64,000 nucleotides of DNA from Alphaproteobacteria bacterium MedPE-SWcel. Its GTDB lineage: Bacteria; Pseudomonadota; Alphaproteobacteria; Rhodobacterales; Rhodobacteraceae. Shown in pieces: positions 27,228 through 36,173 of this stretch. The position numbers were made by a program, and so were the translations under genes. How positions within the stretch are numbered: the stretch's first letter is position 1; the number at the start of each line of letters is the position of its first letter. The stretch spans positions 124,001 to 188,000 of the forward strand of contig MPDC01000003.1 of the NCBI GenBank assembly GCA_001874255.1. Reading direction: 5' to 3'. The notes under the pieces are model-generated. The model was given only the letters and a program-made list of their open reading frames with translations. It did no database searches and had not been told where the DNA came from.

Positions 27228-28311
27228 CGGGGCGCAGGCGGAAGATCCCGCCGGTGCCCTGGAAGCCTGCGGGCTGGGTCAGCGCGGCCCCGGTCAGCGC
27301 CTCGGAGTTGCCGGAGAGCACGAGCGCGCCAATGGCCGCGATGCCGTCATAGGCCAGGCCGCCAATCGGGTGAGGAGCTGCGCCATAGGTCGCCTGATAG
27401 CGGCCGCGAAACGCCTCCGACTTTGTGGGGTCGGGCAGGGCGAACCAGCCGTTCTGGACGCCGGGCAGGGCCAGCGTCTGCGCCGGGATATCCCAACGGG
27501 TCAGGCCGACATATTGCACATCGCTGGTTTTGATGCCCGATTCCGGCAGAAGCTGCGTCAGCAGTGGCAGGGCCCCGGCGGTGGTGGCGGTCATGAACAT
27601 CACGTCCGCGTTCGACTGGCGGACGCTGTCGGTGATGGTGGGCACCGCATTGATGACGCCTTGCTGGGACAGATCATAGCTGATGTTGCCGGCCAGCGTC
27701 ATGCCCGACTGCACAGCGGCTTGCTGGATCGCGGAGCGGCCGGCCTGACCGGCGGCGTTGTTGCCGGAGACCACCACCATGGTCCGTTTGCCCTGACGTG
27801 CGGCATATTGCGTCAGCCGGCTTGCGGTGGTCTCGAAGGTCGAGCCCATGACAAAGACGTTGCCGCCCGCGATGGAGGTGTTGTTTGAGAACGCCAGAAC
27901 GTTGACGCCGCGCTTTGCGGCCGCAATCCCGGCGGCATTTGCCGCTTCGGCATAGACGGGCCCGAGCAGGATGCGGGCGCCTTCCTGAACGGCCTGGGTT
28001 GCGACAGCGGCCGCCGTCTGGGGATTGCCGGCCGTGGCATAGACCCGCAGATCGATCTGGACCCCGTTCAGGTCGGCAATCGCCATCCGGGCGGCGTTCT
28101 CAAGGCTCTGGGCGAGGACATCATCGCCGCGCTGAGCAGACCCGCGCGGCACCAGCAATGCAACCGGAACCGGCTTGGAGGTATTGATGGACGGTCCGCC
28201 GCCGCCAATCGCTCCGGGGTCACATGCGGCCACAAGGGCAGAGGCGGCAACCGCAGTTACGGTGAGGACAATCTTGCGGGCCCGATTGAAAACAGCAAAC
28301 ATAAAGCGCAT
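27127..28311 (-). CDS. LppC/LpoA-like lipoprotein, penicillin-binding-protein activator family
   Basis: A 394-residue lipoprotein. The N-terminus has a hydrophobic signal ending in the lipobox LVAAC (lipidated Cys near residue 30), and the rest is a periplasmic-binding-protein (Leu/Ile/Val-receptor-like) fold. In gamma-proteobacteria LpoA activates PBP1A; in this group the role is inferred by family. ATG 28311 is preceded by agggag. It is divergent from rsmI, the usual yraL-yraM arrangement, and is followed by glnD on the same strand. Confidence 0.85.
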   Translation of the reverse strand: MRFMFAVFNRARKIVLTVTAVAASALVAACDPGAIGGGGPSINTSKPVPVALLVPRGSAQRGDDVLAQSLENAARMAIADLNGVQIDLRVYATAGNPQTAAAVATQAVQEGARILLGPVYAEAANAAGIAAAKRGVNVLAFSNNTSIAGGNVFVMGSTFETTASRLTQYAARQGKRTMVVVSGNNAAGQAGRSAIQQAAVQSGMTLAGNISYDLSQQGVINAVPTITDSVRQSNADVMFMTATTAGALPLLTQLLPESGIKTSDVQYVGLTRWDIPAQTLALPGVQNGWFALPDPTKSEAFRGRYQATYGAAPHPIGGLAYDGIAAIGALVLSGNSEALTGAALTQPAGFQGTGGIFRLRPDGTNERGLAVATIQDQKVVIIDPAPKSFAGAGS

Positions 28312-28399
28312 AAACTCCCTGGTCCGGGCAGCGGCCACGATTTCCGCGGACCCGTTTTGGTTCGGACCGATCATAGACGACGAAGAAAGCGGGTCCAGC

Positions 28400-29257
28400 G
28401 TGAATCACAAGATCGTCAGTTTGTCGCCGGGGTTGTACTTTGTCGCGACACCTATTGGGACTGCCCGCGATATCACCCTGCGGGCGCTTGATGTATTGGC
28501 CTCGGCCGATCTGATCGCCGCCGAGGACACCCGCTCGATGCGCAGACTCCTCGAAATCCACGGGGTCCCGCTCGGCGACAGGCCCGTCATCGCCTATCAC
28601 GACCATTCGGGTCCGGGGGCGCGGTCCAGGCTGCTGGAGGCCTTGTCGGCAGGCAAATCCGTGGCCTATGCCTCGGAGGCGGGGATGCCGATGATTGCCG
28701 ATCCGGGCTATGACCTGAGCCGCGAGGCCGCCGCAGCGGGGCATCTGGTCACGGCCGCGCCGGGCGCGTCGGCGGCGCTTTGTGCCTTGACTCTGGCAGG
28801 CCTGCCGACGGATGCATTCTTTTTTGCCGGATTTCTGCCGAACGCCACCGGTGCGCGGCGCAAGCGGCTTGAGGAGCTGGCGCATATCCCCGGCACGCTG
28901 GTGTTCTACGAATCGCCCAAGCGGATCGCGGCCTCCCTGCAGGACATGGCGAGCGTTCTGGGAAACCGGCAGGCGGCCCTGTGTCGGGAATTGACGAAGA
29001 AATTCGAAGAGGTGCGCCGGGCACCTCTGTCCGAGCTTGCGGCGGCTCTGTCTGAAACGTCGGTGAAGGGCGAGATCGTGGTGCTGGTGGACCGCCAGCG
29101 GGAGGCCGCGACCAGCGAGGCGGATCTTGAGGCGGATCTGCGCGCGGCCCTGAGGGACAATTCCGTCAAGGATGCAGCCGCCATCGTCGCCGAAGCGCAT
29201 GACGCCCCGCGTCGCAAGATCTATCAGCAGGCCTTGCAGATCGCGCGGGAGACCTAG
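28400..29257 (+). CDS. rsmI: 16S rRNA (cytidine-1402 2'-O) methyltransferase
   Basis: A 285-residue tetrapyrrole-methylase-fold enzyme. The start region LYFVATPIGTARDITLRAL and motifs AAEDTRSMRRLL, SEAGMPMIADPGY and FYESPKRI are typical of RsmI/YraL. It methylates C1402 in the decoding centre with SAM. GTG 28400 gives the conserved N-terminus; the frame is open further upstream but overlaps the divergent lipoprotein gene. yraN follows after four bases. Confidence 0.94.
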   Translation: MNHKIVSLSPGLYFVATPIGTARDITLRALDVLASADLIAAEDTRSMRRLLEIHGVPLGDRPVIAYHDHSGPGARSRLLEALSAGKSVAYASEAGMPMIADPGYDLSREAAAAGHLVTAAPGASAALCALTLAGLPTDAFFFAGFLPNATGARRKRLEELAHIPGTLVFYESPKRIAASLQDMASVLGNRQAALCRELTKKFEEVRRAPLSELAAALSETSVKGEIVVLVDRQREAATSEADLEADLRAALRDNSVKDAAAIVAEAHDAPRRKIYQQALQIARET

Positions 29258-29261
29258 ACCG

Positions 29262-29636
29262 ATGAGCCGTTCTCGCCAGAATCGCGGAGAAGTGGCGCAT
29301 CTGTCCGGAGCCGCGGCAGAGGAGCTGGCTCTTCGGGCCTATCTGGGTCGCGGCTATACTCTGGCCGAGCAGCGCTGGCGCGGGCCGCATGGCGAGATTG
29401 ACCTGATCCTGCGGCGGGGCGCCGAGGTGATCTTTGCCGAGGTCAAATACAGCATGTCGCGCGATACCGCCGCCGCGCGGATTTCGGCGCAGCAAATGCA
29501 GCGCGTGATGGCCAGCGCGGCGGTCTTTCTCGACGCCGAGCCGCAGGGTCAGCTGACCGAAACCCGGTTGGATGTCGTTCTGGTCTGGGGGGCGGGCGAT
29601 GTCGAGATCCTCGAAAATGCGTTTGGCCACGGTTGA
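29262..29636 (+). CDS. YraN/UPF0102 family endonuclease-like protein
   Basis: A 124-residue protein of the restriction-endonuclease-like fold. The motif GEIDLILRR...VIFAEVKYS gives the expected Glu, Asp, Glu-x-Lys active-site pattern at about residues 45-63. The exact role is unknown across bacteria, although genetic links to DNA uptake and repair have been proposed. It begins four bases after rsmI and precedes gshB, a common cluster. Confidence 0.88.
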   Translation: MSRSRQNRGEVAHLSGAAAEELALRAYLGRGYTLAEQRWRGPHGEIDLILRRGAEVIFAEVKYSMSRDTAAARISAQQMQRVMASAAVFLDAEPQGQLTETRLDVVLVWGAGDVEILENAFGHG

Positions 29637-29697
29637 CCCATTGAACCGCACAAGCCGCTGGGCCATGTACTGAAAAACACCAAAAGGGACACCCGCC

Positions 29698-30630
29698 ATG
29701 AAAATCGCCTTTCAGATGGACCCGATCACGGGCGTCGACATCAACGCCGACAGCAGCTTCCGTCTCGCCGAAGAGGCGCAGAAACGCGGTCATACGCTGT
29801 TCTATTATGCGCCCGACCAGCTGGCCTATGAGGAAGGGCGGGTGACCGCGCGCGGACATGACATGACGGTTCAGCGGATCGCAGGCGATCCCGCCATCCT
29901 GGGCGACCTGCGCGAAGTCGATCTGGCCGACTTCGACGTTGTCTGGCTGCGACAGGACCCTCCGTTTGACATGCATTACATCACGTCGACCCATCTTCTG
30001 GACCGCCTGAAGGGCGATGCGCTGGTGGTGAACGACCCGTTCTGGGTCCGCAACTTTCCGGAAAAATTGCTGGTGCTCGATTTTCCGAAGCTGACGCCTC
30101 CTACGACCATTGCGCGCGACCTTGCGACCATCAAGGCCTTCAAGGCAAAGCATGGGGATGTGATCCTGAAGCCGCTCTATGGCAATGGCGGCGCCGGGGT
30201 GTTCCGTCTGGATGCCAATGACCGCAACCTGTCCTCGTTGCATGAACTGTTCACGGGCTTCAGCCGCGAGCCGCTGATCGTGCAGAAATTCCTGCCGGAT
30301 GTGTCCAATGGGGACAAGCGCGTGATCCTTGTCGATGGCGAACCGGTGGGCGCGATCAACCGGGTGCCTGCAGCAGGCGAGACACGCTCGAACATGCATG
30401 TGGGCGGGCGGCCGGAAAAGATCGGCCTGACCGACCGCGACCTGGAGATCTGTGCCGCGATCGGCCCGCTTTTAAAGGAGCGCGGTCAGGTCTTTGTCGG
30501 TATCGATGTGATCGGCGACTATCTGACCGAAATCAACGTGACATCGCCGACCGGCATTCAGGAGCTGGAACGCTTTGACGGGGTCAATATCGCAGAAAAG
30601 ATCTGGCAGGCGATCGAAGCAAAGGTCTGA
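29698..30630 (+). CDS. gshB: Glutathione synthetase
   Basis: A 310-residue ATP-grasp ligase with the GshB N-terminal domain ([20 protein letters not shown]) and the ATP-binding core [18 protein letters not shown] near residue 155. The metal-binding [14 protein letters not shown] block is near residue 280. It adds glycine to gamma-glutamylcysteine. It follows yraN with 61 bases between and ends next to a 10-bp tandem array. Confidence 0.95.
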   Translation: MKIAFQMDPITGVDINADSSFRLAEEAQKRGHTLFYYAPDQLAYEEGRVTARGHDMTVQRIAGDPAILGDLREVDLADFDVVWLRQDPPFDMHYITSTHLLDRLKGDALVVNDPFWVRNFPEKLLVLDFPKLTPPTTIARDLATIKAFKAKHGDVILKPLYGNGGAGVFRLDANDRNLSSLHELFTGFSREPLIVQKFLPDVSNGDKRVILVDGEPVGAINRVPAAGETRSNMHVGGRPEKIGLTDRDLEICAAIGPLLKERGQVFVGIDVIGDYLTEINVTSPTGIQELERFDGVNIAEKIWQAIEAKV

Positions 30631-30650
30631 TTCCAACCGAGGCCGCTCCG

Positions 30651-30706
30651 GCCTGTTTCGGTCTGTTTCGGCCTGTTTCGGTCGGTTTCGGTCTGTCCCG
30701 GTCTGG
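30651..30706. repeat. 10-bp tandem array between gshB and comM
   Basis: Five and a half consecutive 10-base units related to g(c/t)ctgtttcg fill the gap between the convergent gshB and comM genes. The first and third units are identical, and the others differ by one to three bases. Confidence 0.85.
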
Positions 30707-30710
30707 CGGC

Positions 30711-32219
30711 TCAGCCCGAACTGGGCAGCCGGTAGGACAGGGCCTCGGCCACGTGGTCGCGCGCGATGCTCGGATCGCCATCAAGATCGGCAATTGTGCG
30801 GGCCACCCGCAGGACACGGTGGTAGCCGCGCGCACTGAGGCCGAACCGGTCGGCGGCGGCCAGCATCAGGGCGCGGCTGTCGTCATCCAGATGGGCGACC
30901 TCATCCAGTATGCGCCCCTCTGCATCCGCATTGACACTGGCACCGTCGCAGCCTGCGTAGCGCTCCGTCTGCAGGGCGCGAGCGGCGGCGACGCGGGCAG
31001 AGACGGTGGCAGAGCTCTCGCCCCTGCGGCTGCGGTCCAGATCGGAAAAGGCAACGGGCTCCAGATCAATGCGCAGGTCGAAGCGGTCCATCAAGGGACC
31101 GGAAATCCGCCCCATGTAGTCGGCCCCGCATTGCGGTGCCTTTGCGCAGGCCCGCGCGGCATCGGTCATATATCCACAGCGGCAGGGGTTGGCGGCCGCG
31201 ATCAGCATGAAGCGGCTTGGATAGCGCACATGGGCATTGGCCCGCGCCACCATGACATCACCGGTTTCAAGCGGCTGTCGCAGCGTTTCCAGCACCTCCC
31301 GCGCGAATTCGGGCACCTCATCCAGAAACAGAACGCCATTGTGGGCGAGGCTGATTTCACCGGGCTGCGCGCGCCGTCCACCGCCGACAATAGCGGCCTT
31401 GGAGGCCGTGTGATGGGGCGCGCGATAGGGGCGGGCACGGCTGACGCCGCCGGCTTCGATCATGCCGCAAATGGAGTGGATCATCGAGGTTTCCAGCGCC
31501 TCTTGCGGCGACAGGGGCGGCAGAATGGACGGCAGGCGGGCCGCCAGCATGGATTTGCCCGCCCCCGGCGGGCCGCTCATCAACAGGTGATGGCGTCCGG
31601 CGGCTGCGATCTCCAGCGCGCGGCGGGCGCTCTCCTGGCCTTTGATATCGGAAAGATCCCTGTCGTCGGCGTCGCTGACCACCTCTCCGGGCTGGGCCGC
31701 CGCAATGACAGCCTGGCCGGTGAAATGGCGGATCACCTCGGTCAGGGACCCGGCACCGATGACCGTGGCGGCCGCGACCCAGGCGGCTTCGGCGCCGGAG
31801 CCTTTGGGACAGAGCAGCGTCCGGTCCTGTTCCGCTGCGGCCAAGGCTGCGGGCAGGGCGCCATTGATGGCGACAAGCGTGCCGTCAAGCGAGAGCTCCC
31901 CGAGGGACAGCGTTTCATTGGCCGCCTCGGGCGGCAGGATTTCCAGCGCAACCAGCAGGGCGACCGCGATGGGAAGGTCGAAATGGCTGCCTTCCTTCGG
32001 CACATCCGCCGGCGAGAGGTTGATGGTGATCCGACGGGACGGCAGAGCGATCGACATGACCGCCAGGGCAGAGCGGACCCGGTCGCGCGCCTCGCTGACG
32101 GCCTTGTCGGGCAGTCCCACGATCGAAAAGGCCGGCAATCCGGGTGATATGGCGCATTGCACTTCGACAGGGCAGGCCTCGACGCCCTGGAATGCCACTG
32201 TGTTTGCCCGCGAAATCAA
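30711..32219 (-). CDS. comM: YifB/ComM family Mg-chelatase-like AAA+ ATPase
   Basis: About 502 residues. There is a LonC-like N-terminal domain (SPGLPAFSIVGLPDKAVSEARDRV), then Walker A GPPGAGKS near 220 and the Walker B/DEAD-like FLDEVPEF. A conserved Cys cluster (ANPCRCGY) follows, then the C-terminal lid. ComM helicases promote branch migration during natural transformation. TTG 32219 has a strong gggggag site six bases upstream and matches the family N-terminus; ATG 32264 lacks support. Confidence 0.9.
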   Translation of the reverse strand: MISRANTVAFQGVEACPVEVQCAISPGLPAFSIVGLPDKAVSEARDRVRSALAVMSIALPSRRITINLSPADVPKEGSHFDLPIAVALLVALEILPPEAANETLSLGELSLDGTLVAINGALPAALAAAEQDRTLLCPKGSGAEAAWVAAATVIGAGSLTEVIRHFTGQAVIAAAQPGEVVSDADDRDLSDIKGQESARRALEIAAAGRHHLLMSGPPGAGKSMLAARLPSILPPLSPQEALETSMIHSICGMIEAGGVSRARPYRAPHHTASKAAIVGGGRRAQPGEISLAHNGVLFLDEVPEFAREVLETLRQPLETGDVMVARANAHVRYPSRFMLIAAANPCRCGYMTDAARACAKAPQCGADYMGRISGPLMDRFDLRIDLEPVAFSDLDRSRRGESSATVSARVAAARALQTERYAGCDGASVNADAEGRILDEVAHLDDDSRALMLAAADRFGLSARGYHRVLRVARTIADLDGDPSIARDHVAEALSYRLPSSG

Positions 32220-32319
32220 TGCCGCTCCCCCCGAGTTCACATGGGAACTCCCGGCAAGCAGCATTGAAAATCGTGGTTACTGATTGGTTAAACTGACCGT
32301 AAACGTGCCGCGAATTCGT

Positions 32320-33000
32320 TCAGACAGTCCAGGGACGCTGGTCGAGATCCTGCGGGTAGGGGGTGGGATCATAGCTGACCTGCCGCGCCAGATCCTGCCA
32401 TTGGCGCAGGGCAGGATCCTTCAAAAGGGTGGCGCAATAGGCGCGTGTGGCGTCAGAGACGGGCAGGTCATATCCGACGATCCGCGCCGCCACCGGCGTG
32501 TAGAAAACATCCGCGAGACTGTATTCCCCAAACAGGGGGCCGCTTTCACGACCCGAAACGGATCTGGCATGATCGAACAGCGTCTCGATGCGATCCAGAT
32601 CGGCCAAAACCGCTGCGGAGGGCTTGAACCCCTGCCAGATATGGCTCAGCTGCATTGGGCAGTCACCGCGCAATGCACTGAAACCAGAAGTCATTTCCGC
32701 ACATAGCCAGCGCGCCGTGGCACGGCATCGGGCATCGTCTGGCCACAGCATCGCCTCTGGGTGGCGTTCGGCCAGGGTCTCTGCCATCGCCAGGGTTTCG
32801 CCTACCACGGTGCCATCCGGCAGTTTCAGGGTCGGCACGAGGCGGGCGGGCGCCAAAGGCGCAAGATCCTGCGCCATCGTGCCGGAATACAGCCCCACCA
32901 GACGCACGTCATGGGGCAACGAGAATTTTTCGAGCATGAGCCAGCCGCGCAAAGACCAGCTGGAAAACATGCGATCACCGATGTAGAGTGTATATGTCAT
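32320..33000 (-). CDS. Glutathione S-transferase family protein
   Basis: A 226-residue cytosolic GST. The thioredoxin-like N-terminal domain runs to about residue 78 (RLVPTLKLPDGTVVGETLAMAE), and a helical C-terminal domain follows. The SSWSLRG motif near residues 13-19 offers Ser as the probable glutathione-activating residue. The substrate is unknown. An AT-rich promoter-like stretch (33005-33060) precedes it. Confidence 0.9.
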   Translation of the reverse strand: MTYTLYIGDRMFSSWSLRGWLMLEKFSLPHDVRLVGLYSGTMAQDLAPLAPARLVPTLKLPDGTVVGETLAMAETLAERHPEAMLWPDDARCRATARWLCAEMTSGFSALRGDCPMQLSHIWQGFKPSAAVLADLDRIETLFDHARSVSGRESGPLFGEYSLADVFYTPVAARIVGYDLPVSDATRAYCATLLKDPALRQWQDLARQVSYDPTPYPQDLDQRPWTV

Positions 33001-33059
33001 GGCTCGAATTTAATGCAGTTCCTGATCATCAGTAAAATTCATATTTAATCGGCAATCCA

Positions 33060-33641
33060 TCACAAAAATTGATTGATCGGACCGGGGAACCAACGTCCTT
33101 CGGTGTAGTCTATACGCGTGACAGACAGGTTGTCGATCTTGTGGCCGAAGGCCTCTGTGGGGGAGATTCCGGCTGCCCGCTGCACCTGACAGAGGATCTG
33201 TCCGAAGTGGCCAACGACGATCACATCTGACCCGGCATGGGCCTGCGCGAGATGATCCATACGCAAGGAGACCCGGTCGGACAGTGCATTCCAGCTTTCG
33301 CCACCGGGCGGGGCAATGGTGCCGGGGGTTTCCCAGAAGGCGCGAATATGGTCGGGGGTTTCGGCGTCCACGTCGCGCCAGCTGCGCAATTCCCAGTCCC
33401 CGAAGTGGATTTCCCGGAGGTCCGCAGTATGAGGCAGGCGTTGGCGTGACCCTTGAATGGCGTCCGCCGTTGCCACCGCGCGGGACAGATCGGATGAGAC
33501 CACGACGGCCTCCTGCGGCAACTGCTGCGTCAGGCGCGACAGTTGGGCTGTGTCGGAAAGATCTGCAGGCAGATCCGACCATCCAACCATGCTGCGCGCA
33601 TGGGTGGGGCCGTGCCGCACCATATGGAACCGGGTGATCAC
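33060..33641 (-). CDS. Histidine phosphatase family protein (CobC-like)
   Basis: A 193-residue phosphoglycerate-mutase-like phosphatase. The RHG motif is in FHMVRHGPTHA (His9), and further active-site blocks are SSDLSRAVATAD, LREIHFGDWE and VVGHFGQI. The GTG start overlaps the stop of the upstream cobP gene by four bases (GTGA). Because of that coupling an alpha-ribazole phosphatase role in cobalamin assembly is likely, although the family is broad. Confidence 0.85.
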   Translation of the reverse strand: MITRFHMVRHGPTHARSMVGWSDLPADLSDTAQLSRLTQQLPQEAVVVSSDLSRAVATADAIQGSRQRLPHTADLREIHFGDWELRSWRDVDAETPDHIRAFWETPGTIAPPGGESWNALSDRVSLRMDHLAQAHAGSDVIVVGHFGQILCQVQRAAGISPTEAFGHKIDNLSVTRIDYTEGRWFPGPINQFL

Positions 33642-34156
33642 AGGGCACCCTTCAGCACCAGCGGCAGACCGGCCGCAACCAGAACGACGCGATCGGCCTG
33701 CGCGGCCAATGCGATATTCAGCCGCCCTTGTGCCTCGCGAAACCGGCGTGCAAGGGCATTTTCGGGCACGATGCCAAGACCTGTCTCGTTGGTCACGACC
33801 ACAATTTCAGCAGCGCAGTCGGCAAAGGCGGCAAGCAGGACGTCTGTTTCAGCCGCGAGATCATGGTCCGCAAGAAGGTGATTGGTCAGCCACATGGTCG
33901 CGCAATCCATCAACAGGATATCGCCCCCCGTGAGCCGCGGAGTGACCGCAGCCACGTCCAGAGGGTCCTCAATCGTGGTCCAATTGCCTCCACGTTGTGC
34001 AAGATGACGGTCCACCTTATGCCGCATCTCCGGGTCAAGTATTTGTGAAGTCGCCCAATAAAATCGGTTTTTTCCTGTGGTTACGCAGGTTTGTTCGGCA
34101 AAAGCGGACTTTCCGGATGCTGCACCGCCGAGAATAACTGTGACTCTGCTTGCCAA
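33638..34156 (-). CDS. cobP: Adenosylcobinamide kinase / guanylyltransferase
   Basis: A 172-residue CobU/CobP enzyme. The P-loop GGAASGKS is at 10-17, and family blocks FYWATSQILDPEM, LMDCATMWLTNHL and VTNETGLGIVPEN follow. It phosphorylates adenosylcobinamide and transfers GMP to it in late cobalamin synthesis or salvage. No other cob genes are in the window apart from the coupled phosphatase. Confidence 0.93.
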   Translation of the reverse strand: MASRVTVILGGAASGKSAFAEQTCVTTGKNRFYWATSQILDPEMRHKVDRHLAQRGGNWTTIEDPLDVAAVTPRLTGGDILLMDCATMWLTNHLLADHDLAAETDVLLAAFADCAAEIVVVTNETGLGIVPENALARRFREAQGRLNIALAAQADRVVLVAAGLPLVLKGAL

Positions 34157-34295
34157 GGCGTCTACCCTCTAAGTTGTAAGTGTGCTGCGCGTTGTGCCAC
34201 TAACTCTATTCGGTTTCTTTGCGGCATTCTGGCGTTGCGCTGCCGACGTACTACCGGAACCACAGTCTATTTTCGATACGTATCAAGATTATTTT

Positions 34296-34321
34296 TGAAC
34301 CAAAGCCGCCTCTCGCGCGTT
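34296..34321 (+). promoter_or_regulatory. Possible ECF-sigma-type promoter of rpoHII
   Basis: TGAAC (34296-34300) and CGTT (34318-34321) are separated by 17 bases, resembling the GAAC...CGT(T) pattern of extracytoplasmic-function sigma promoters. The -10 ends 33 bases before the sigma gene start. RpoHII genes in this order are known to be driven by RpoE-type factors, so the placement is sensible, but the match is by eye. Confidence 0.35.
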
Positions 34322-34353
34322 GTCAACGTAGCTTATGGAACAGGGAGTTTAAA

Positions 34354-35232
34354 ATGGCACTGGATGACACTTCTGAAAACCCTCTTCCAAAACGGGCTAT
34401 GAAAGCCGAGCTTTTGGACGCTGAAACGGAATTGGCCCTTGCCTACGCCTGGCGCGACCAGCGCGACGTTCAGGCGCTGCACCGTTTGATCACCGCCTAT
34501 ATGCGGTTGGCCATATCGATGGCGTCAAAGTTCCGGCGCTACGGCGCCCCGATGAACGATCTCATTCAAGAAGCAGGCCTCGGCCTGATGAAAGCGGCAG
34601 AGAAATTTGATCCCGATCGGGGCGTGCGCTTTTCAACCTATGCGGTCTGGTGGATCAAAGCGTCGATCCAGGACTATGTGATGCGCAACTGGTCGATGGT
34701 GCGCACCGGTTCGACCTCCTCCCAGAAGTCTCTTTTCTTCAACTTGCGCCGGGTGCAGGCACAACTGGAGCGCGAAGCGCAGAGCGAAGGTATCGAGCTG
34801 GATCGTCACAAACTGCAGCAAATGATTTCCGAGGAGATCGGCGTTCCGTTGCGCGATGTTGAGATGATGGATGGCCGTCTCGCGGGGGCGGATTTTTCAT
34901 TGAACGCGGTGCAATCTGCAGATGAGGACGGCCGCGAGTGGATCGACGCATTGGAGGATGACAGCGATCAGGCCGCCGAACTGGTCGAGGCAGATCACGA
35001 CACGCGCCAGCTGCGCGAATGGCTGATTACGGCGCTCAAGGGGTTGAATGAGCGCGAACGCTTCATCGTGCGGGAACGCAAACTCCGGGAAGAGCCGCGA
35101 ACGCTGGAAAGTCTGGGAAGCGAGCTTGGTCTGTCCAAGGAACGCGTCCGCCAGTTGGAAGCGGCGGCCTTCCAGAAAATGCGGAAATGTCTTGAAGGCC
35201 AGTCGCGTGAGGTGCAGAACTTCCTCGTATGA
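34354..35232 (+). CDS. rpoH2: RNA polymerase sigma factor of the RpoH family (RpoHII type)
   Basis: A 292-residue alternative sigma-70-family factor. Region 2 contains DLIQEAGLGLMKAAEKFDP and FSTYAVWWIKASIQDYVMRN. The RpoH-specific box SQKSLFFNLRR is at 123-132, and region 4.2 ends with LGLSKERVRQLEAAAFQKM. The N-terminus and C-terminus resemble the second RpoH of Rhodobacter, which directs the singlet-oxygen and oxidative-stress response. ATG 34354 has agggag upstream. Its stop overlaps the chaN start (ATGA). Confidence 0.9.
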   Translation: MALDDTSENPLPKRAMKAELLDAETELALAYAWRDQRDVQALHRLITAYMRLAISMASKFRRYGAPMNDLIQEAGLGLMKAAEKFDPDRGVRFSTYAVWWIKASIQDYVMRNWSMVRTGSTSSQKSLFFNLRRVQAQLEREAQSEGIELDRHKLQQMISEEIGVPLRDVEMMDGRLAGADFSLNAVQSADEDGREWIDALEDDSDQAAELVEADHDTRQLREWLITALKGLNERERFIVRERKLREEPRTLESLGSELGLSKERVRQLEAAAFQKMRKCLEGQSREVQNFLV

Positions 35233-36098
35233 GGATATCATCCAGACGCCGTCTCGCCTTGTCGATCTGCCGCGCCCTTGCCAGTTTGGCCGGAGCAGCC
35301 TGCCTGAGCGTCGCAGCTGCCTTCGCTCAACCCGACACGGATGGCGCAGTGGAGCCGATCCTATCAGTGGTGCCGATCTTATCGGCCGCAGACATCGCTA
35401 TTCTGGGTGAAATCCACGACAATCCGGAACACCACCGGACCCAGGCAGCCCTGGTCTCGGCCCTCGATCCCGCAGCTGTCGTATGGGAGATGCTGACGCC
35501 GTCTCAGGCCGCATCGTTGACGCCTGCGGACCTCGGGAATTCCGCAACGCTCGCAGATCTTCTGGCGTGGTCCGCATCGGGGTGGCCTGATTTTTCCTTG
35601 TACCAACCGGTGTTTGAGGCCGGACAGGCCGCGCGCCACTTCGGGGCCATGGTGCCGCGAGAAGAGGCCAGGGCTGCGCTGAAATCGGGTATCGTGGCCT
35701 CCTTTGGCGTGCCGGATGCAAAGCTGTTCGGCCTCGACCGGCCCTTGGCAGAGGCGGAGCAAAGGCGCCGCGAAGCCGACCAGCTGGCCGCTCATTGTGA
35801 CGCGCTTCCCGAGGATGTGTTGCCAGCAATGGTCGACATCCAGCGCCTGCGCGATGCCAACTTGGCGCGCGCAGCGCTTCGGGCGTGGAATGAGGGGGGC
35901 GGGCCTGTGGTTGTCATCACCGGGAACGGGCACGCGCGACTGGACCAAGGCATTCCGGTCTATCTGGCACATGCTGCGCCGCATCTCGTGGTCCGGGCGC
36001 TTGGACAAGCCGAAGGAGATCGCATCGACGGGGTGTTTGATGTCATCCTGTCGACCGATCCTGTCGAGCGTCCCGATCCCTGCGCCGCCTTCCGGTAG
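35229..36098 (+). CDS. ChaN-family putative haem-handling protein
   Basis: A 289-residue exported protein. A signal peptide precedes AFAQPDTDG (cleavage near residue 33), and the ChaN/EreA-like domain starts at DIAILGEIHDNPEHHRTQ. The C-terminal VVITGNGHARLDQGIP matches the family. ChaN proteins bind haem cofacially and are tied to iron uptake. Translational coupling to RpoHII (four-base overlap) suggests it is part of the oxidative-stress regulon. Unlike classical ChaN no lipobox is evident. Confidence 0.82.
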   Translation: MRISSRRRLALSICRALASLAGAACLSVAAAFAQPDTDGAVEPILSVVPILSAADIAILGEIHDNPEHHRTQAALVSALDPAAVVWEMLTPSQAASLTPADLGNSATLADLLAWSASGWPDFSLYQPVFEAGQAARHFGAMVPREEARAALKSGIVASFGVPDAKLFGLDRPLAEAEQRRREADQLAAHCDALPEDVLPAMVDIQRLRDANLARAALRAWNEGGGPVVVITGNGHARLDQGIPVYLAHAAPHLVVRALGQAEGDRIDGVFDVILSTDPVERPDPCAAFR

Positions 36099-36173
36099 CT
36101 CTGGCGCAAAAGCATTTCCTTCTTTCCGATGGGAGCGATAGGATTGTGAAAAGACAATGGGTGAGGGCGTATC

